Part shown: positions 51,980-63,595 of the stretch, in pieces
How positions within the stretch are numbered: the first letter of the stretch is position 1
Layout of the letters: every line of letters starts with the position of its first letter
NCBI GenBank assembly: GCA_035771175.1
Contig: CM069594.1
Location: forward strand, 44,505,534 to 44,569,533
Direction: 5' to 3'
DNA: 64,000 nucleotides
Source: Paratinospora sagittata
Taxonomy: Eukaryota > Streptophyta > Magnoliopsida > Ranunculales > Menispermaceae
Program-made: the position numbers and the translations under genes
The notes under the pieces: generated by a model
Database searches by the model: none
The model's input: the letters and a program-made list of their open reading frames with translations, nothing else
What the model was told of the DNA's origin: nothing

Positions 51980-52260
51980 ATTGTTGTTGTACACTTGCAC
52001 TAATTTTTATATTGAATATATTTTTTGTATGTTAATAAATTTAAGAAGATGTTTTAAGCTTATTAAGTAAAAAAAAGGGAAGTTCTAGATATACCCTTAA
52101 GCCACTATCCTTAAGAATGCCTCTTGGACCATTTTCAACTTGGAAAAGATTTTGAGCATTGTTCAATCTATTGATTCAATAAGAAAATACATGTTTTGAT
52201 ACCATTTTTCATGTTTTTAGTGTGTTTTTTGTGTAAAAAATAAGACGTCGGAAGCTTGCC
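51980..52260. other. Sequence resembling the 5' end of a PMD-type element
   Basis: The stretch around 52140-52250 (gagcattgttcaatctattg; later ttttagtgtgttttttgtg) resembles 38985-39170 next to PMD copy A. It may be a fragment of a related element. No coding region is seen. Confidence 0.4.
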
Positions 52261-52279
52261 ATTGCCATTTTCATGGCGA

Positions 52280-52960
52280 GTTTTCAGCGATCGATTCGAT
52301 CAAACTGAGTGAATCGGTTCGGCCACACAAGGCCGAAGAAAAATTCTTCAATTCGGCCAGACAGGAGTGAACTTACAGTGTTAGGTTTGACCCAATCCAA
52401 CTGAACCTATAGTATTAGTTTTGGCCATGTCCGACCGAACCCTTTTCTTTCTTTTTTTCTTAGGGGGAGCGGGGGGGGGGGGGGGGGGGGGGGTGAGGTT
52501 CCTCCTTTATTTTGAAAGTTATGAAATTTTTAGTTGTTTTTGTGTTTTTTTATATATTTCTCGACCTAATTTGTGTTTTGGGTATCATTCTCCACTTGTT
52601 CCTATCATTTGGTTAACTTGAAGGTTAACCAAATAAAAAGAAGGATGGAGAATGATATCCCACAACTAAAATAAGGTCTTGAAGTCTATAGACAACAACA
52701 AAATAACTAAAAATGTCTTATAGTTTAAAGTAGAGAAGGAAAAACTAAAAAAACGACAAAAAAAGGGTTTGGCTAGACAAGGCCAAACCTAACACTGTAG
52801 GTTCAGCCCTGTCTGGTTGAACCTAAAACTATAGGTCCGACCCTGTCTAGGCAAACAAAAGCACTTTGTTCGGCTCTAGTTGGCCAAACCAAAGGACGAT
52901 TTTTTGGATAAAACCTAAATAACCAATAAAATAAACCAAAAAGTCGCCTTAAATTGATGT
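52280..52960. repeat. ~680-bp imperfect palindrome with TTCGGCC motifs
   Basis: Centre at about 52620 (ggttaacttgaaggttaacc). The arms match outward through tatcattctcc, gacctaatttgtg, a ttttagttgtttttgtg block and tgttaggtttg..., to the ggttcggccacacaaggcc region. A 23-base G run (52471-52493) lies in the left arm only. Confidence 0.8.
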
Positions 52961-52970
52961 GCATAGTCAC

Positions 52971-53534
52971 TAGGGTGGCAAAGAATTGGGCATGGACGGG
53001 GAACGAGTACGAACAATGCCTTATACTAACAAACATATAGCATGTCCATACTCGACCCGATTTGAAAAACAGACAGCAAATGTTTGTCCATACCTGTATG
53101 TTTTAAAAACCGGGGAGCCCGATTTTGTCCGTACTTATATATTTTTTCAAGAATTTATGGTGCTAAAGTATACTTTTTCATTATAAAAAAAAGATCTCGT
53201 GCCAATAGAAATGAAAAATGAAGAAAAGGAAAAAAAAGAAGATAATTAGACGAAATAAAGACAAGTTTTAGAAGAAATATAAATAAAAAAAGGTTCAACA
53301 AGGTAGGGCATTGAGTAATTAAAATATAGGTAACATTTTATTTACCCATTATATTAAGTAGGAACCGGGTACCCGATTTTTAAAGCTCTTGTCCGGACCC
53401 GACCCAATGTTTAAAACAGACATAGGTTTTTTGTCCGTACTTGACCCTCTTTTTGAAAGACTTAATCCGTACCTGTTTTAAAGCGGGTCAGACGAAAGCA
53501 GACAAATGGGTCCAGGCCCATTTTGCCACCTCTA
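52971..53534. mobile_element. hAT-type MITE (564 bp) with 8-bp duplication
   Basis: Inverted ends TAGGGTGGCAAAGAATTGGGC and TAGAGGTGGCAAAATGGGC are of the common plant hAT type. Flanks ATAGTCAC (52963-52970) and ATCGTCAC (53535-53542) differ at one base. Confidence 0.8.
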
Positions 53535-54545
53535 ATCGTCACCCAAACTTGAATCTTTTGTCATAATGTTATCGAAATGTTGATAATTGGAGTTTTTGAA
53601 TGCCTTAACCTTGGTTTTGGTGGCAATGAAGGTGGGTAAGGTTTGTAAGTGATTTAGGGAGAAATGAAAAAAACAGTGTAAAGTCATTTTGGTCAAATTA
53701 CAGAAGGCAATATAGAAATTATTATTTTTTGGTTGGTGGGGTAAGAATGGTGTTCTAGTAGGTTCAAATAGCAGCCATAAATAAAAGGGAGTAACTAAAC
53801 GTACCACACTAATGCTCTCTCTTTCCCCACTTACTAATTTTACCCCACCTAATATTACATTTTATTTTTTTACCCACAAAAATATTTCAAAACATCCCAA
53901 AATATGCTTCTCCCTAACTCTCCCTCTACCGTTTCATTTTATTTTTCCAAGCACCAAACCCTAGCCGTCGTTACTCAAGCTTCATCGCCGTTACACAAGC
54001 TTTCTCTCTTTGAAAACACCAAGATTCGAAGGTTGTTTTCTTCTCTTAATACAATCCAAAGCTTTGACACCATTATTTTCTCGCCCAAATAATTGCAAAC
54101 TGAGCCCTAACTTGAAGCACCTTCATATTAGCGTTCTAACCCTGAAATCGAGCTTAAAGGTGTTAAATCAATGTTTTCAACATCATCTAGGCACTGTTTG
54201 GACATTTTAGAAGAATATTTCAAAAATTTTGTGGCATATTTCTTTTGATAGATTTTTTGGGTATATTTGTGTATGTTTTGATGCATTTTTTTTTTTTAGT
54301 TTTATGTATGGCAAAAAAAAGGGCAAATTGCATTTTTCGCCCCGAAAATAACGATTGGTACGGAACCAGCCACCAAACCGATCCCCTCGGTTCGGGTCTG
54401 AACCACCCAACCGAACCTTTCGATTCGGTGATTCCCTACCAAACCATCATTTTTTTTTGTTTTTTTTTAATTTTTTTCTAATTTTAAATTATTTTCATTA
54501 TAATAAATTATCAAATGAACTTTTCTTTTGATATTGTATGTAGAT

Positions 54546-57276
54546 ATGCCGAGGAGACACAAGACCACCCTAAGCAAGCAAAGTGCTGCACATTCTCGGT
54601 CAACCGCATCAGTCAGGAGACGACGACTTCTCCAATCTAATTTGTCAGCTATCCAAGACAATGTGGATGAAGAAGAACATATAGACGAAACAAGCACGCA
54701 AAATGTTGGGCAAGGAAGTGCTAACACTGATAAAGGGACCTTTGAGGTGTCGTTAGCCCACTTCTTGGAGGCCCTATTGATACATTTGTCTCTATTAGTT
54801 TCAAAAATCACGTTGCTGCATATATATGGGATGGCAATGTAAGTTGTTATCTTTTTATTTAAAGTGTTGTATTTATTACGTTTTGTTATTAATATTAGTT
54901 GTTGTTAATGTTTATATTTATTCAAATTTTCTTTCATATTTATAGTATCGCCCCCCAATTAGATGCATAAACCATGGTGCACAAGTATTTGAATGGGACC
55001 TATTTTGTCACCCTGACCAAGAAAGACTTCAAGAAATTATACAAGAATCTGGTTTGGGTCCGATATGTGGATGCTTGTACACCTTCGCCAATGAGACTTT
55101 GATATCTTTATTCGTAGAGTGAAGGCAACAAGAGACGAATACATTTCACCTCCCTTTGGTAAATGAAAATTACACTATATGATGTTCAAATACTTCTCCA
55201 CATTCTTGTTATAGGCAAAGCCGTCTCAGCTGAACCACTTGACAATGCCAGTGCAATTGAGTTGTTTATACAATGGTTGGGAGTCTCAGGGGCCAACACA
55301 CATGACCAGATCTACTCTAAAAAATGGCAATCCATGACTAAGCGCTGGCTAAAAGAGCGGTTTGGCACTGCCAAGCAAGACAACACCCACCCTCCGGTGA
55401 AATGCATGACAAGGACATACCTCTTATATACGTTGGGTTGTATATTATTTTGTGACAAGTCCAGAACGTGTGTCCATGTATCTTACCTTCACTTGCTAAT
55501 AGACGTGGATATGATCGGGCAATACTCATGGGGTGTTGCATGTCTTGTTTATTTTTACTGCCATTTGGGATTTGCTACGAGACATTCTGTCACGCCCTGG
55601 GTTGCACAGCGTGCCCCCTACCCAGGTGTGGGCGCACCCCCTCGGGGGGAACGTCTAGCCATAGTACCACATAATATTGTCATATCGCCATGTAGCAACC
55701 CAACCGCAGCTGGTCTACATCACTGCGTGCCCCCTACCCAGGTGTGGGCACACCCCCTCGGGCGACTGCCAGCCATTATGGATCCATAATATTGTCATAT
55801 CGCCATGTAGCAACCCAACCGCAGCTGGTCTACATCGAAACGATTATTTGTCTGCCATTATTCCCTCATGAATAGTAAAGGACCTCCCCCAAGTTCGAAC
55901 TCGCAACCTCCCTTAAGGAGTTAGAATTCGCAACTTGAGTAACCACTGAGCCAATGGTTCAGTGGCTATTAGGAATGCGAAATTAGACTCCTTAAGGGAG
56001 GTCTCGAGTTCAATTCCAAGGGAGGCCCTTCACTATTCATAAATAATGGCAGACAAATAATCGTTTCGATGTAGACTAGCTGCGGTTGGGTTGCTACATG
56101 GCGATATGACAATATTATGGATCCCTAATGGCTAGGCGTTCGCCTCGAGGGGGTGCGCCCACACCTGGGTAGGGGCACGCCGTGCAACCCAGGGTGTGAC
56201 AAAAAGATGGTTCAGTGGCTACTAGGAATGCGAAATTAGACTCCTTAAGGGAGGTCTTGAGTTCGATTCCTAGGGAGGCCCTGCACTATTCATGAATAGT
56301 GGCAGACAAATAATCGTTTCGATGTAGAACAGCTGCGGTTGGGTTGCTACATGGCGATATGACAATATTATTGATCCATAATGGCTAGGCGTTGGCCCCG
56401 AGGGGGTGCCCCCACACCTGGGTAGGGGGCACGCTGTGCAACCCAGGGTGTGACACATTCAATGCCTTAGATTGTAGGGTACCTCACTTTACTCGAGATA
56501 TGCATTTTTACATTTGACGAAATATTTTTTAATAGACATTAATTTCTATTAACCACATGTTTATGATTCCATTATCTTTTGTGTGTGCTAGGGTTGGTTG
56601 TATAATCATTTTCCATTACTTCGTCTGCATGCCAACCCTTTCTACACCAGTGATCTTCCACATGTTGAAATGTGGATCTCGAGAAAGGAGATGGGGTTAG
56701 ATGATGATTACATGCAAACGTTGCGAGGGAGACTTGATAGGTTATGCCCTCAGGAGGTTGGTAAAACATTTGGTCGTTAACTACGTTATTTTAACAACAT
56801 TTCAATCATTTGTGTAACTAATTTTATAAATACAGGAACAAGTATATTGGGATCCTTATCAGGATCTGAGACCATCCCGTCCTATATCTGAAGTTGCAAT
56901 TTATGCTGGATGTATAAATTGTTTGGATGTCATGCAACCATACCATCCTGAGAGGGTTTTTCGTCAATTAGGCCATATACTAACTATTCCTCGAAGGCCT
57001 TTACGACCGGTGAAAGCAAGTAGGGGTTCATTTGCAAAACAATACTATGTAACATATGGATTTTACGATCAAACGTGGGAGAGTTGGGACGACCATGTTT
57101 TGTCTCTTCGAGCATGCAGTGAACGTATAAGTCATCCATGGGATGTAGTGTCAAGTTATGTTAAATGGTACTTTACCATATCTCATCCAATTATTGAGAA
57201 CCTCGATAACGGGCAAACCAACCCTTCTCAAGGAATGAGTGTTGACCTTGAGCCTACTCAGGGAATACTATTGTAG
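54546..57276 (+). pseudogene. Plant mobile domain (PMD) gene, copy B, broken
   Basis: Exon 1 starts at ATG 54546 (MPRRHKTTLSKQSAAHSRST) and ends at a GTAAGT donor near 54839. Exon 2 opens at 54946 with YRPPIRCINHGAQVFEWDLF and CHPDQERLQEIIQESGL. The core EWRQ/TNTFHLP stretch carries a stop (about 55120) and then a one-base shift. The next piece (55163-55580) gives DNASAIELFIQWLGVSG, WLKERFGTAK and SWGVACLVYFYCHLGFATR. A SINE cluster (55588-56455) interrupts the frame here. The last exons give GWLYNHFPLLRLHANP, VYWDPYQDLRPSRPISEVA, YYVTYGFYDQTWESWDDH and WYFTISHPIIENL. It is more complete than copy A but still a pseudogene. Confidence 0.82.
55588..56455. mobile_element. Cluster of three tRNA-derived SINE copies (one inverted, two tandem)
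   Basis: Copies: inverted at 55588-55953, plus at 55954-56205 and 56206-56455. The head has an A box (tggttcagtggcta) and B box (gagttcgattcc); the tail ends cccagggtgtgaca. The inverted copy has an internal duplication of its distal part (about 55600-55836). The whole block is flanked by CATTC at 55583-55587 and 56456-56460, and its opposed ends form a terminal inverted repeat of about 30 bp. Confidence 0.75.
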
Positions 57277-57535
57277 TTCTTTTTTTCCTTCAAATCGCAA
57301 AATTTTATACATTGGTTTCCATTCTTATATGGTATTCTCTTTTGTGTGTAAATTGTTACAATAACGAATTAGAGATGCAATGGGGTGCAAAAGAGATGAG
57401 GAGTGAACAATCGCTAATGCAAATTGAGCAATAGACTCAATCATTAATGTCCTTACAAGGACATCTTTAGAAGATGATGAAGTTTTGTCTCCAGTTGCAA
57501 GGATTGATGAAGCTGCCCCATCTACGAGCAGGCAA

Positions 57536-58972
57536 TGTCACACCCCGCCCGAACGCGCCTAAACCGGCGATACATTCGCGGACGGGGCACGCATTCTGAA
57601 TTATCACAATGGTAATAACAGAGTACGCAGCAAAAATATAAAACAATACAAGTCTGATTTCATTTAATTCATAATTCATTTGTACATGACATAGTCAAGG
57701 GAACAGACTCCCGAAAAATCCCCAATGAATGATACAAAAGGTACAAAATGTGGGCCCCATAAACCTGCACCCAGTCCACCCTAATTTCCCGTGAAAAATT
57801 GGATAATAATGAAGAGAGCTTAACGCGCTCAATAGGTAAAATAGTTCTTGAGTATAACAATTAATAAAGCATACTTCATAATCAAATATCTTAAATACAC
57901 ATCAAACCATCATAATCAATCAATATGTATGTATGTATGACACCGTCTTGTAATGGTTTGATGAATGTACATCGCCTAAGTTCACGTGCTGATGTTCTTC
58001 CCCAGGCATAACCAGGTTCTCATTGTATGTCCCTCCTCAGGAACGATGCTTTGGATTCACGTACAAATGTCCCTCCTCAGACGTAGCTGGGTTCTCATTG
58101 TACGTCCCTCTCCAGAGAAATATAATGAATAGCGAGCAATGCTCCTAACTATTCTATGAGTCATAAACCACATACGTTCTTAGGTTGTGATATGTATGAT
58201 GCCAATGCATGAACTAGTCTAGTTTACTAGTCTGATCTTTTCTTGACATTTAGACTGACTTTGGCAACGTCTGGTGATCCTTATCAGGGTTGGTATCACA
58301 ACGTGCAAGGTTAGGACATTCAGTATTACTTGTAAAAGCTGATAGCTTTCAATAAGGCCAACTAGATCAGTCCCCGGTTGAGAGGTGAGACACAAGGTGT
58401 GCTTAAATACCAATCGCCTGGAGCAGCCCGCTGCCTCCCGTTCGCTATTTAAAGTTACTGAGGACAAGACCGAGTCTAGTTGAGCCAGATTGACCACAAA
58501 TTCGGCATTATAATAGTGTAATACATGAACTCCAAATATACAGGCATAAGTATGACGGTATGAACGTTATGCAAAATAATGCTGTGTAAATAAATGGTAG
58601 ACATAATAATAACTGAACATAAACTTTAATAAAATTTATAAAACAAGCAAACCTATGTTTCATTCCCCACCTTCAGATAAAAACTTCTTCTTTCAGATCT
58701 GGGGCTTTCCTTCCGACAGAACTTCGTCGCATCGCACCGAGAGTCTCGAACAGAGAGTCTCAAACAGAAAAGAACTCAGAATGAGTGAAAAGAGAAGGAA
58801 AAATCACAAGGAGAGTGATTCTGGTGTGAGAAATGAGGAGGGGGAGGGTTGTTTATATAGAGATTTTTGGTGCCTGAACGTTCGGGCATTGCGCCTGAAT
58901 GTTAGGTCATGCGCCTGAACGTTCGGGCAGGTACTCGAATTTTTCTTTTTTGTGCAATCATAGGGTTTTACA
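57536..58972 (-). mobile_element. 3' LTR of the gypsy element (1,437 bp)
   Basis: Reads on minus from TGTAAAACCCTATGATTGC to GGCGGGGTGTGACA, and follows the polypurine tract AAAAGCGGGGTAGAG. The U3 start carries three GAACGTTC-type repeat units (58873-58932) just upstream of a TATATAAACA box (about 58850-58860). Confidence 0.88.
58873..58932 (-). promoter_or_regulatory. GAACGTTC-type U3 repeats, upstream of the LTR TATA box
   Basis: Three ~21-bp units (cgcctgaacgttcgggca type; the middle one has GAATGTTAG) lie at the promoter-proximal U3, in the position of retroelement enhancers. The same unit is expanded to 22 copies at 21755-22190. Confidence 0.7.
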
Positions 58973-59577
58973 CTCTACCCCGCTTAAAAGGATTTCGTCC
59001 TCGAAATCAGTTCAAGTAGTCATGATGGTTATCAACTTTGAGATTCACTGCCGGTGTCATCGTTTGCTAGTTCAGGGTAGGTCATGTATGGTTCCTGAAT
59101 GGCACTGTTGCCAGTGGAATCCTCAACATCATGAAACCATGGAGAGCAAATGGTGTCGGATTCATCCTCAGAAGTGTCCAACCTTTACTTAACAGATGAT
59201 GGTGTAGGGCGCTGGTTACATTGTTTGTGGGGAGGTAGGTTGAGCGGTGGAATGCTTTTTCGTGCTGTTGCTCGAATCCGGCAACCTGACAATTTTGGTA
59301 GAAGGTCTTGCCAAGATGTAAGCACGAGATTGTTACGAAGCAGCCATGCACGCTCTGGCGATAAGGATCGCTGTCTGTGTGGCAATGGAGTTGGTGATGC
59401 AAAGTAGTTGTGACTGCGTGTGTGCATCACTATATCCGTTGATATTATTTTCAGACATCTGCATAGTTATTCAAGTGAAACAATGTATTAAGATAGGTGT
59501 AAACAAAGTTCCATCATTTTATTGATAAGTAAAAATAGTACAATGTATCACGTCATCAAGTGGTACTAGAAAACAAT

Positions 59578-59983
59578 TCAGGGGATTTTCGTTTTAATTG
59601 TTGCTTCTAGTTCCCATGTTGCTTCCTCTGCGCCGTGGTGTTCCCAGAGCATTTGCAAAAGTGGTATGCTACGTCGCCGTAGTTCTTGAGTTTTTCTATC
59701 TAAAATCTGTATCGCTTTCTCCTTATACTTATTTTCTTCCTCAACCCGAACCTCGACTAGAGGGATGATATGCGAAGGATCAAGACGATACTTTCGAAGC
59801 ATAGATTCGTGAAAAACGTCATGAACCTTAGGCATGGATGATTAAAGGGACAGATGATAAGCATGTTTGCCAATACGTTCAATGATCTGAAATGGACCGA
59901 TATACCGTGGGGAGAGCTTTCCTTTGATCCCAAAGCGTTTGACACCTCGTGTGGGCTGAACTTTAAGAAAAACAAAGTCCCCC
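59578..59983 (-). pseudogene. Gypsy integrase C-terminal / chromodomain-like part
   Basis: Encodes GDFVFLKVQPTRGVKRFG and KGKLSPRYIGPFQI, the integrase C-terminal fold, a stop at about 59850, then VHDVFHESMLRKYRLDPSHI and a chromodomain-like end (AIQILDRK; EEATWELE). It joins directly to the zinc-finger part at about 59985; the catalytic core is missing. Confidence 0.82.
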
Positions 59984-59984
59984 T

Positions 59985-60170
59985 ATTCTCCAATAGGTAA
60001 TGGCTGGAGGAGACCAGAGGGAAGTCTTCGTCCTGCCTTAACTTGTTGGCAAACGAGACATCGAGCAACGAAGTCTGCAATCGCTTTTCTCATCCCAGAA
60101 AACTAGAATTGTCGCTTGACATCCTTGAACATCTTGTCACCAGCAGAATGCATAGCATACCTCGAATAGT
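59985..60170 (-). pseudogene. Gypsy integrase zinc-binding N-terminus
   Basis: Encodes [20 protein letters not shown], a stop, then FVARCLVCQQVKAG and GLLQPLPIGE. The H-H-C-C zinc-binding residues are kept. Normally about 280 residues of DDE core would follow the QPLPI motif; here the reading reaches the C-terminal GDFVFLK within a few codons. Confidence 0.8.
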
Positions 60171-60780
60171 GTATCTCAGCAAGCATTTGTTTCTGAACTT
60201 CATGATCGTTCGGTAGACAGAGACGTTGTTTATAGAAAATGGCCCCGTCTTCAGCGACCGACCAGTGAGGAAGGTCCTGTCCTCTGAGTAGAAGTTCTCG
60301 TTTCTCCGTTAACATAGGATCATTGGCTTGAGTTGCTGAAATCTTTCGAACGTGCTCTGAGTTGGCTGATAATTGAGAGAGTCGTGATCTTGGTCCCTCT
60401 TCGTTCAGCTGTAGGTTAAAGTTCTCCATCTCTGTAGCCAACTTCCCCATTTCGTAGTTAAGAGTGCAAGCAACATAAGATTTTCTACTCAAGGCATCGA
60501 CCACAACATTGGCCTTACCGGGATGGTACTGGAGTTGAAAGTCATAATCTTTCAAGAATTCCAACCATCTTCTTTGGAGGAGGTTTAGGTTTTTCTGGGT
60601 GTAGATGTACTTAAGACTCTTGTGATTCGAGAAGACCTCAAACAGTTCACCGTATAGGTAATGTCGCCATAACTTCAGTGCAAATACGACAATTACAAGT
60701 TTCGAGTCATGTGTTGGGTAATTACCCTCATGAATCTTCAGTTGTCTGGATGCATATGCAACCACTTGGCCTTCTTGCAT
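60171..60780 (-). pseudogene. Gypsy RNase H
   Basis: Encodes [20 protein letters not shown] and [20 protein letters not shown], ending [17 protein letters not shown]. Two active-site positions of the family are changed: the Glu of the usual HDxEL is Lys (HDSKL), and the Asp of TDHKSL is Asn (SNHKSL). It would be inactive. Confidence 0.82.
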
Positions 60781-61093
60781 TAGTACGACACCTATGCCTT
60801 GGAAAGAGGTGTCGGTGTATAGTGAAATTCAAGTGTATTTCTTGGAGTGATTAGTACTGGTGCCGTCGTGAGGCGCTTCTTTAATTCCTGAAATGAGTGA
60901 GCTTTGTCATATGTTCAACAATCTTTGAGAAGTCCTTGATGAAGCGTCTGTAATAGCTAACCAAACCAAGAAAACTCATAATCTGAGTAACAATGGTAGG
61001 TTGCTTCCAGTTTAAAACTGCTTCAACCTTAGAAGGATCTACATTAATGCCATTACTTGAAACGACATGGCCAAGGAATTGAACTCGCTTCGC

Positions 61094-62056
61094 CTAAAAT
61101 TCGCACTTACTCAACTTTGCATACAGTTGGTGGCTTCTCAAGGTCTGGAGGACTATCTTCAAATGTATCTTATGGCCTTCCTTGGTTGAGGAATATATCA
61201 AGATGTCGTCCACAAAAACCACCACAAACCGGTCTAAGTATAACCTAAAGATGCGATTCATCAAATCCATGAATGCACCAGGTGCATTTGTTAGACCGAA
61301 CGACATGACCAAGAACTCGTAGTGACCGTACCGAGTTCTGAACGCCATCTTGGTAATGTCCGACTCTCGGATCCGGAGTTGGTGATAACCAGATTGTAAA
61401 TCAGTCTTAGAGAAGTATTTGACATCTCTAAGTTGGTCGAACAAGTCATCGATCCTGGGCAACGAGTATCTGTTCTTAATGGTGACGTTATTCAGCTTGC
61501 GATAGTCGATGCAAAGTCGTAACGAACCATCATTTTTACGAACAAACAGAACTGGAGCGCCCCAGGGTGATGAACTTTTTCTGATGAAGCCATGACTCTG
61601 TAATTCCTTCAGTTGTTTGTCCAATTCGACCAGCTCGACATTTGACATTCTGTATGGTGGAATTGAGATAGGCCCGGTCCCAAGTATGAGATTGATTTCA
61701 AAATTGAATTCTCGAACAGGCGGTAGACCAGGAAGGTCATTTAGTAAAATTGTTGGGAATTCAAATATTACCGGGACATCGTGTACTTCGAGAGGGTACA
61801 GTGCTGGTGATTCATTTTCATCACCAAGGGATAAAGCTCGAAGTTGTGCCTTGAGAAGTGCAACTGTTGATTTGTGTATCCATTTCCTTGTTCCCTGAAT
61901 CTTGACAAACTCTCCTGTAGGCAAGGTTAACTGCACTTGCTTCTTCATACATTCAATCTTTGCATTCAGTGGTACTAGGTAGTCCATGCTGAGGATGATG
62001 TCGAAGTCTTCAATGTCCATCACAAAAAGATCTGCATATATTATCTGTTCTAACAT
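61094..62056 (-). CDS. Gypsy reverse transcriptase (320-codon open frame)
   Basis: Copies element RNA into DNA. The frame holds a protease-RT linker, then RT motifs: [82 protein letters not shown] and the catalytic [12 protein letters not shown]. It is intact across all RT motifs and ends at a stop after [10 protein letters not shown], where the normal polyprotein would continue. The upstream protease (62075-62380) is in another frame. Confidence 0.85.
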   Translation of the reverse strand: MLEQIIYADLFVMDIEDFDIILSMDYLVPLNAKIECMKKQVQLTLPTGEFVKIQGTRKWIHKSTVALLKAQLRALSLGDENESPALYPLEVHDVPVIFEFPTILLNDLPGLPPVREFNFEINLILGTGPISIPPYRMSNVELVELDKQLKELQSHGFIRKSSSPWGAPVLFVRKNDGSLRLCIDYRKLNNVTIKNRYSLPRIDDLFDQLRDVKYFSKTDLQSGYHQLRIRESDITKMAFRTRYGHYEFLVMSFGLTNAPGAFMDLMNRIFRLYLDRFVVVFVDDILIYSSTKEGHKIHLKIVLQTLRSHQLYAKLSKCEF

Positions 62057-62074
62057 TCGAAGCTCACATCGAGA

Positions 62075-62380
62075 TCACTGCAAATTCACATCAGTACTGG
62101 ATCCTAAAGGTGATGTGACATGGAGTGTGATGTCTGTGGGTTCATGATGCAACACTAAATGTCTTACCAATGCAGACGGTATTAAAGAATGCGTAGCACC
62201 TGAATCGAACAAAACATGCACCATTGTATTAAATAAAGGAAAGGTACCTTTGACTACATTGTTGTCTGGGAGGGGTTGTTGAGCAATGAAAAATGCTCTG
62301 GCCTGGTTCCGTTGTCCTTGATTTTGCTGGTTCTGCCTTGGTTGGGCATTAGCAGCAGGTGGTGTTTGCTGAACTGGCAC
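62075..62380 (-). pseudogene. Gypsy protease region
   Basis: Encodes FNTMVHVLFDSGATHSLIPS with the aspartic-protease active site DSG. A CCHC knuckle (CYNCGQQGHVKYAC) lies just upstream at about 62405-62450. Stops separate these from gag, so this copy could not make one polyprotein. Confidence 0.8.
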
Positions 62381-62737
62381 AACGGGAATAGGTTGCTGAA
62401 GGTGCAGACAGGCATATTTTACGTGGCCCTGTTGGCCGCAGTTGTAACATGTCGGTCTGTACTGTTGATTGTTCTGCTGGCCATGCTGATTGTTCTGCTG
62501 TCCATGCTGATTGTGGTGCCGACCACCACCTCTGCCACTGCCGTTTCTACGACCACCCCTTCCTTAACGACCTCCGCGACCATGATTTCAAAAACCCTGA
62601 TGGTTAGGGTTAAAAGGTTTAGCCGCAGGTGTTGTGGCCTCATTCTTCTGAATAGGGGTTGGGTGGGCTGGGTTTTTGTTATTGTAGGGCTTCTTCTTGT
62701 TGCCCTGTTGTGAGTCCTGTTGGGAAAACATTGCAGG

Positions 62738-63595
62738 TCATTTTCCCCTATTCATTCTCTGTTCTTGCACGATCTTCTCTTGCTCAAAGCTCATGGCCTT
62801 ATCAACAACCTCCTTGTAAATCTTGCGATCCAAGATCGACAAGGCTTGTCGAATATCAGAGTGAAGGCCATTATAGAATTTCTCATTTTTATCTTGCTCT
62901 GTTGAGATGGTGGAGAGAGAGTAGAGCGACAATTCTTTGAACTTGCCAGCATATTCCCTGACGGTCATGTTGCCTTGGTATAACTTAGTGAATTCCTGGC
63001 GCTTCTGCCTCTTCACAGCACCGGGAAAATACTCATCAATAAACATTGACTCGAACTGTTGCCAAGTAATGTCCGTTGTGTTGACCCTTGGGTCTTCTTT
63101 TACAGTTATCCACCATGTGTTTGCTCCATCAACAAGTTGGTAGGTTGTCAGTGGAATCTTTCGAGTCTCAGCGACTCCCATTGCATCGAGGGCCTTCTTT
63201 GACTCATCCAGCCACTTTTGCACCTCTTCAACATCAATGCTGCCAGCAAAAGTAAGAGGTAATAGCCTATTGTAGTTCGTAATCTGGTCGATATGAGTCT
63301 CCGACCCAGATCTCACAGGTGTTTGTATAGTGACAACCTGACTGGTCGTGGTCTCACGAACGATCATTTGAACAGTGACTTTTATCGCCTCAATAAATCT
63401 GGCGAAAAAGGTTTCCATGCTTGAAGGCATGGCAAAGGGTGCGGGTTGTGGTGGCACTGCTTGCCCAGACGTAGTGGCAGTGTCTGGTATGGCCTGTGCT
63501 GTCGTCGGAGGTGGCTGTTCCTGGTTCTGTGTCTCAGGAGGTGCATCCTCTGTTGGACGAACAGTACGTGGCCTTCCTCTCTTCCTGGTTTGCAT
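62738..63595 (-). CDS. Gypsy gag (285-codon open frame)
   Basis: The capsid-type retrotransposon gag. A proline/threonine/alanine-rich N-terminus (residues about 10-60) is followed by the conserved gag fold from about 110 (PLTFAGSIDVEEVQKWLDES; TTYQLVDGANTWW; FESMFIDEYFPGAVKRQKR). A premature stop precedes the zinc knuckle. ATG 63595 is the first in-frame start and the N-terminus has the usual basic RKRGRPR. Confidence 0.85.
   Translation of the reverse strand: MQTRKRGRPRTVRPTEDAPPETQNQEQPPPTTAQAIPDTATTSGQAVPPQPAPFAMPSSMETFFARFIEAIKVTVQMIVRETTTSQVVTIQTPVRSGSETHIDQITNYNRLLPLTFAGSIDVEEVQKWLDESKKALDAMGVAETRKIPLTTYQLVDGANTWWITVKEDPRVNTTDITWQQFESMFIDEYFPGAVKRQKRQEFTKLYQGNMTVREYAGKFKELSLYSLSTISTEQDKNEKFYNGLHSDIRQALSILDRKIYKEVVDKAMSFEQEKIVQEQRMNRGK

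Noticed and set aside
52421..52621. Glycine-rich 66-codon frame
   Set aside because: It results from a G homopolymer in a palindrome arm.
55588..56455. LTR or TIR DNA transposon because of TGTCAC...GTGACA ends and a 5-bp duplication
   Set aside because: The inside is three copies of a pol III-type SINE unit with A and B boxes; the inverted ends come from opposed SINE tails.
61617..61898. Plus-strand 93-codon frame across the gypsy RT
   Set aside because: It is antisense to a clear reverse transcriptase frame.
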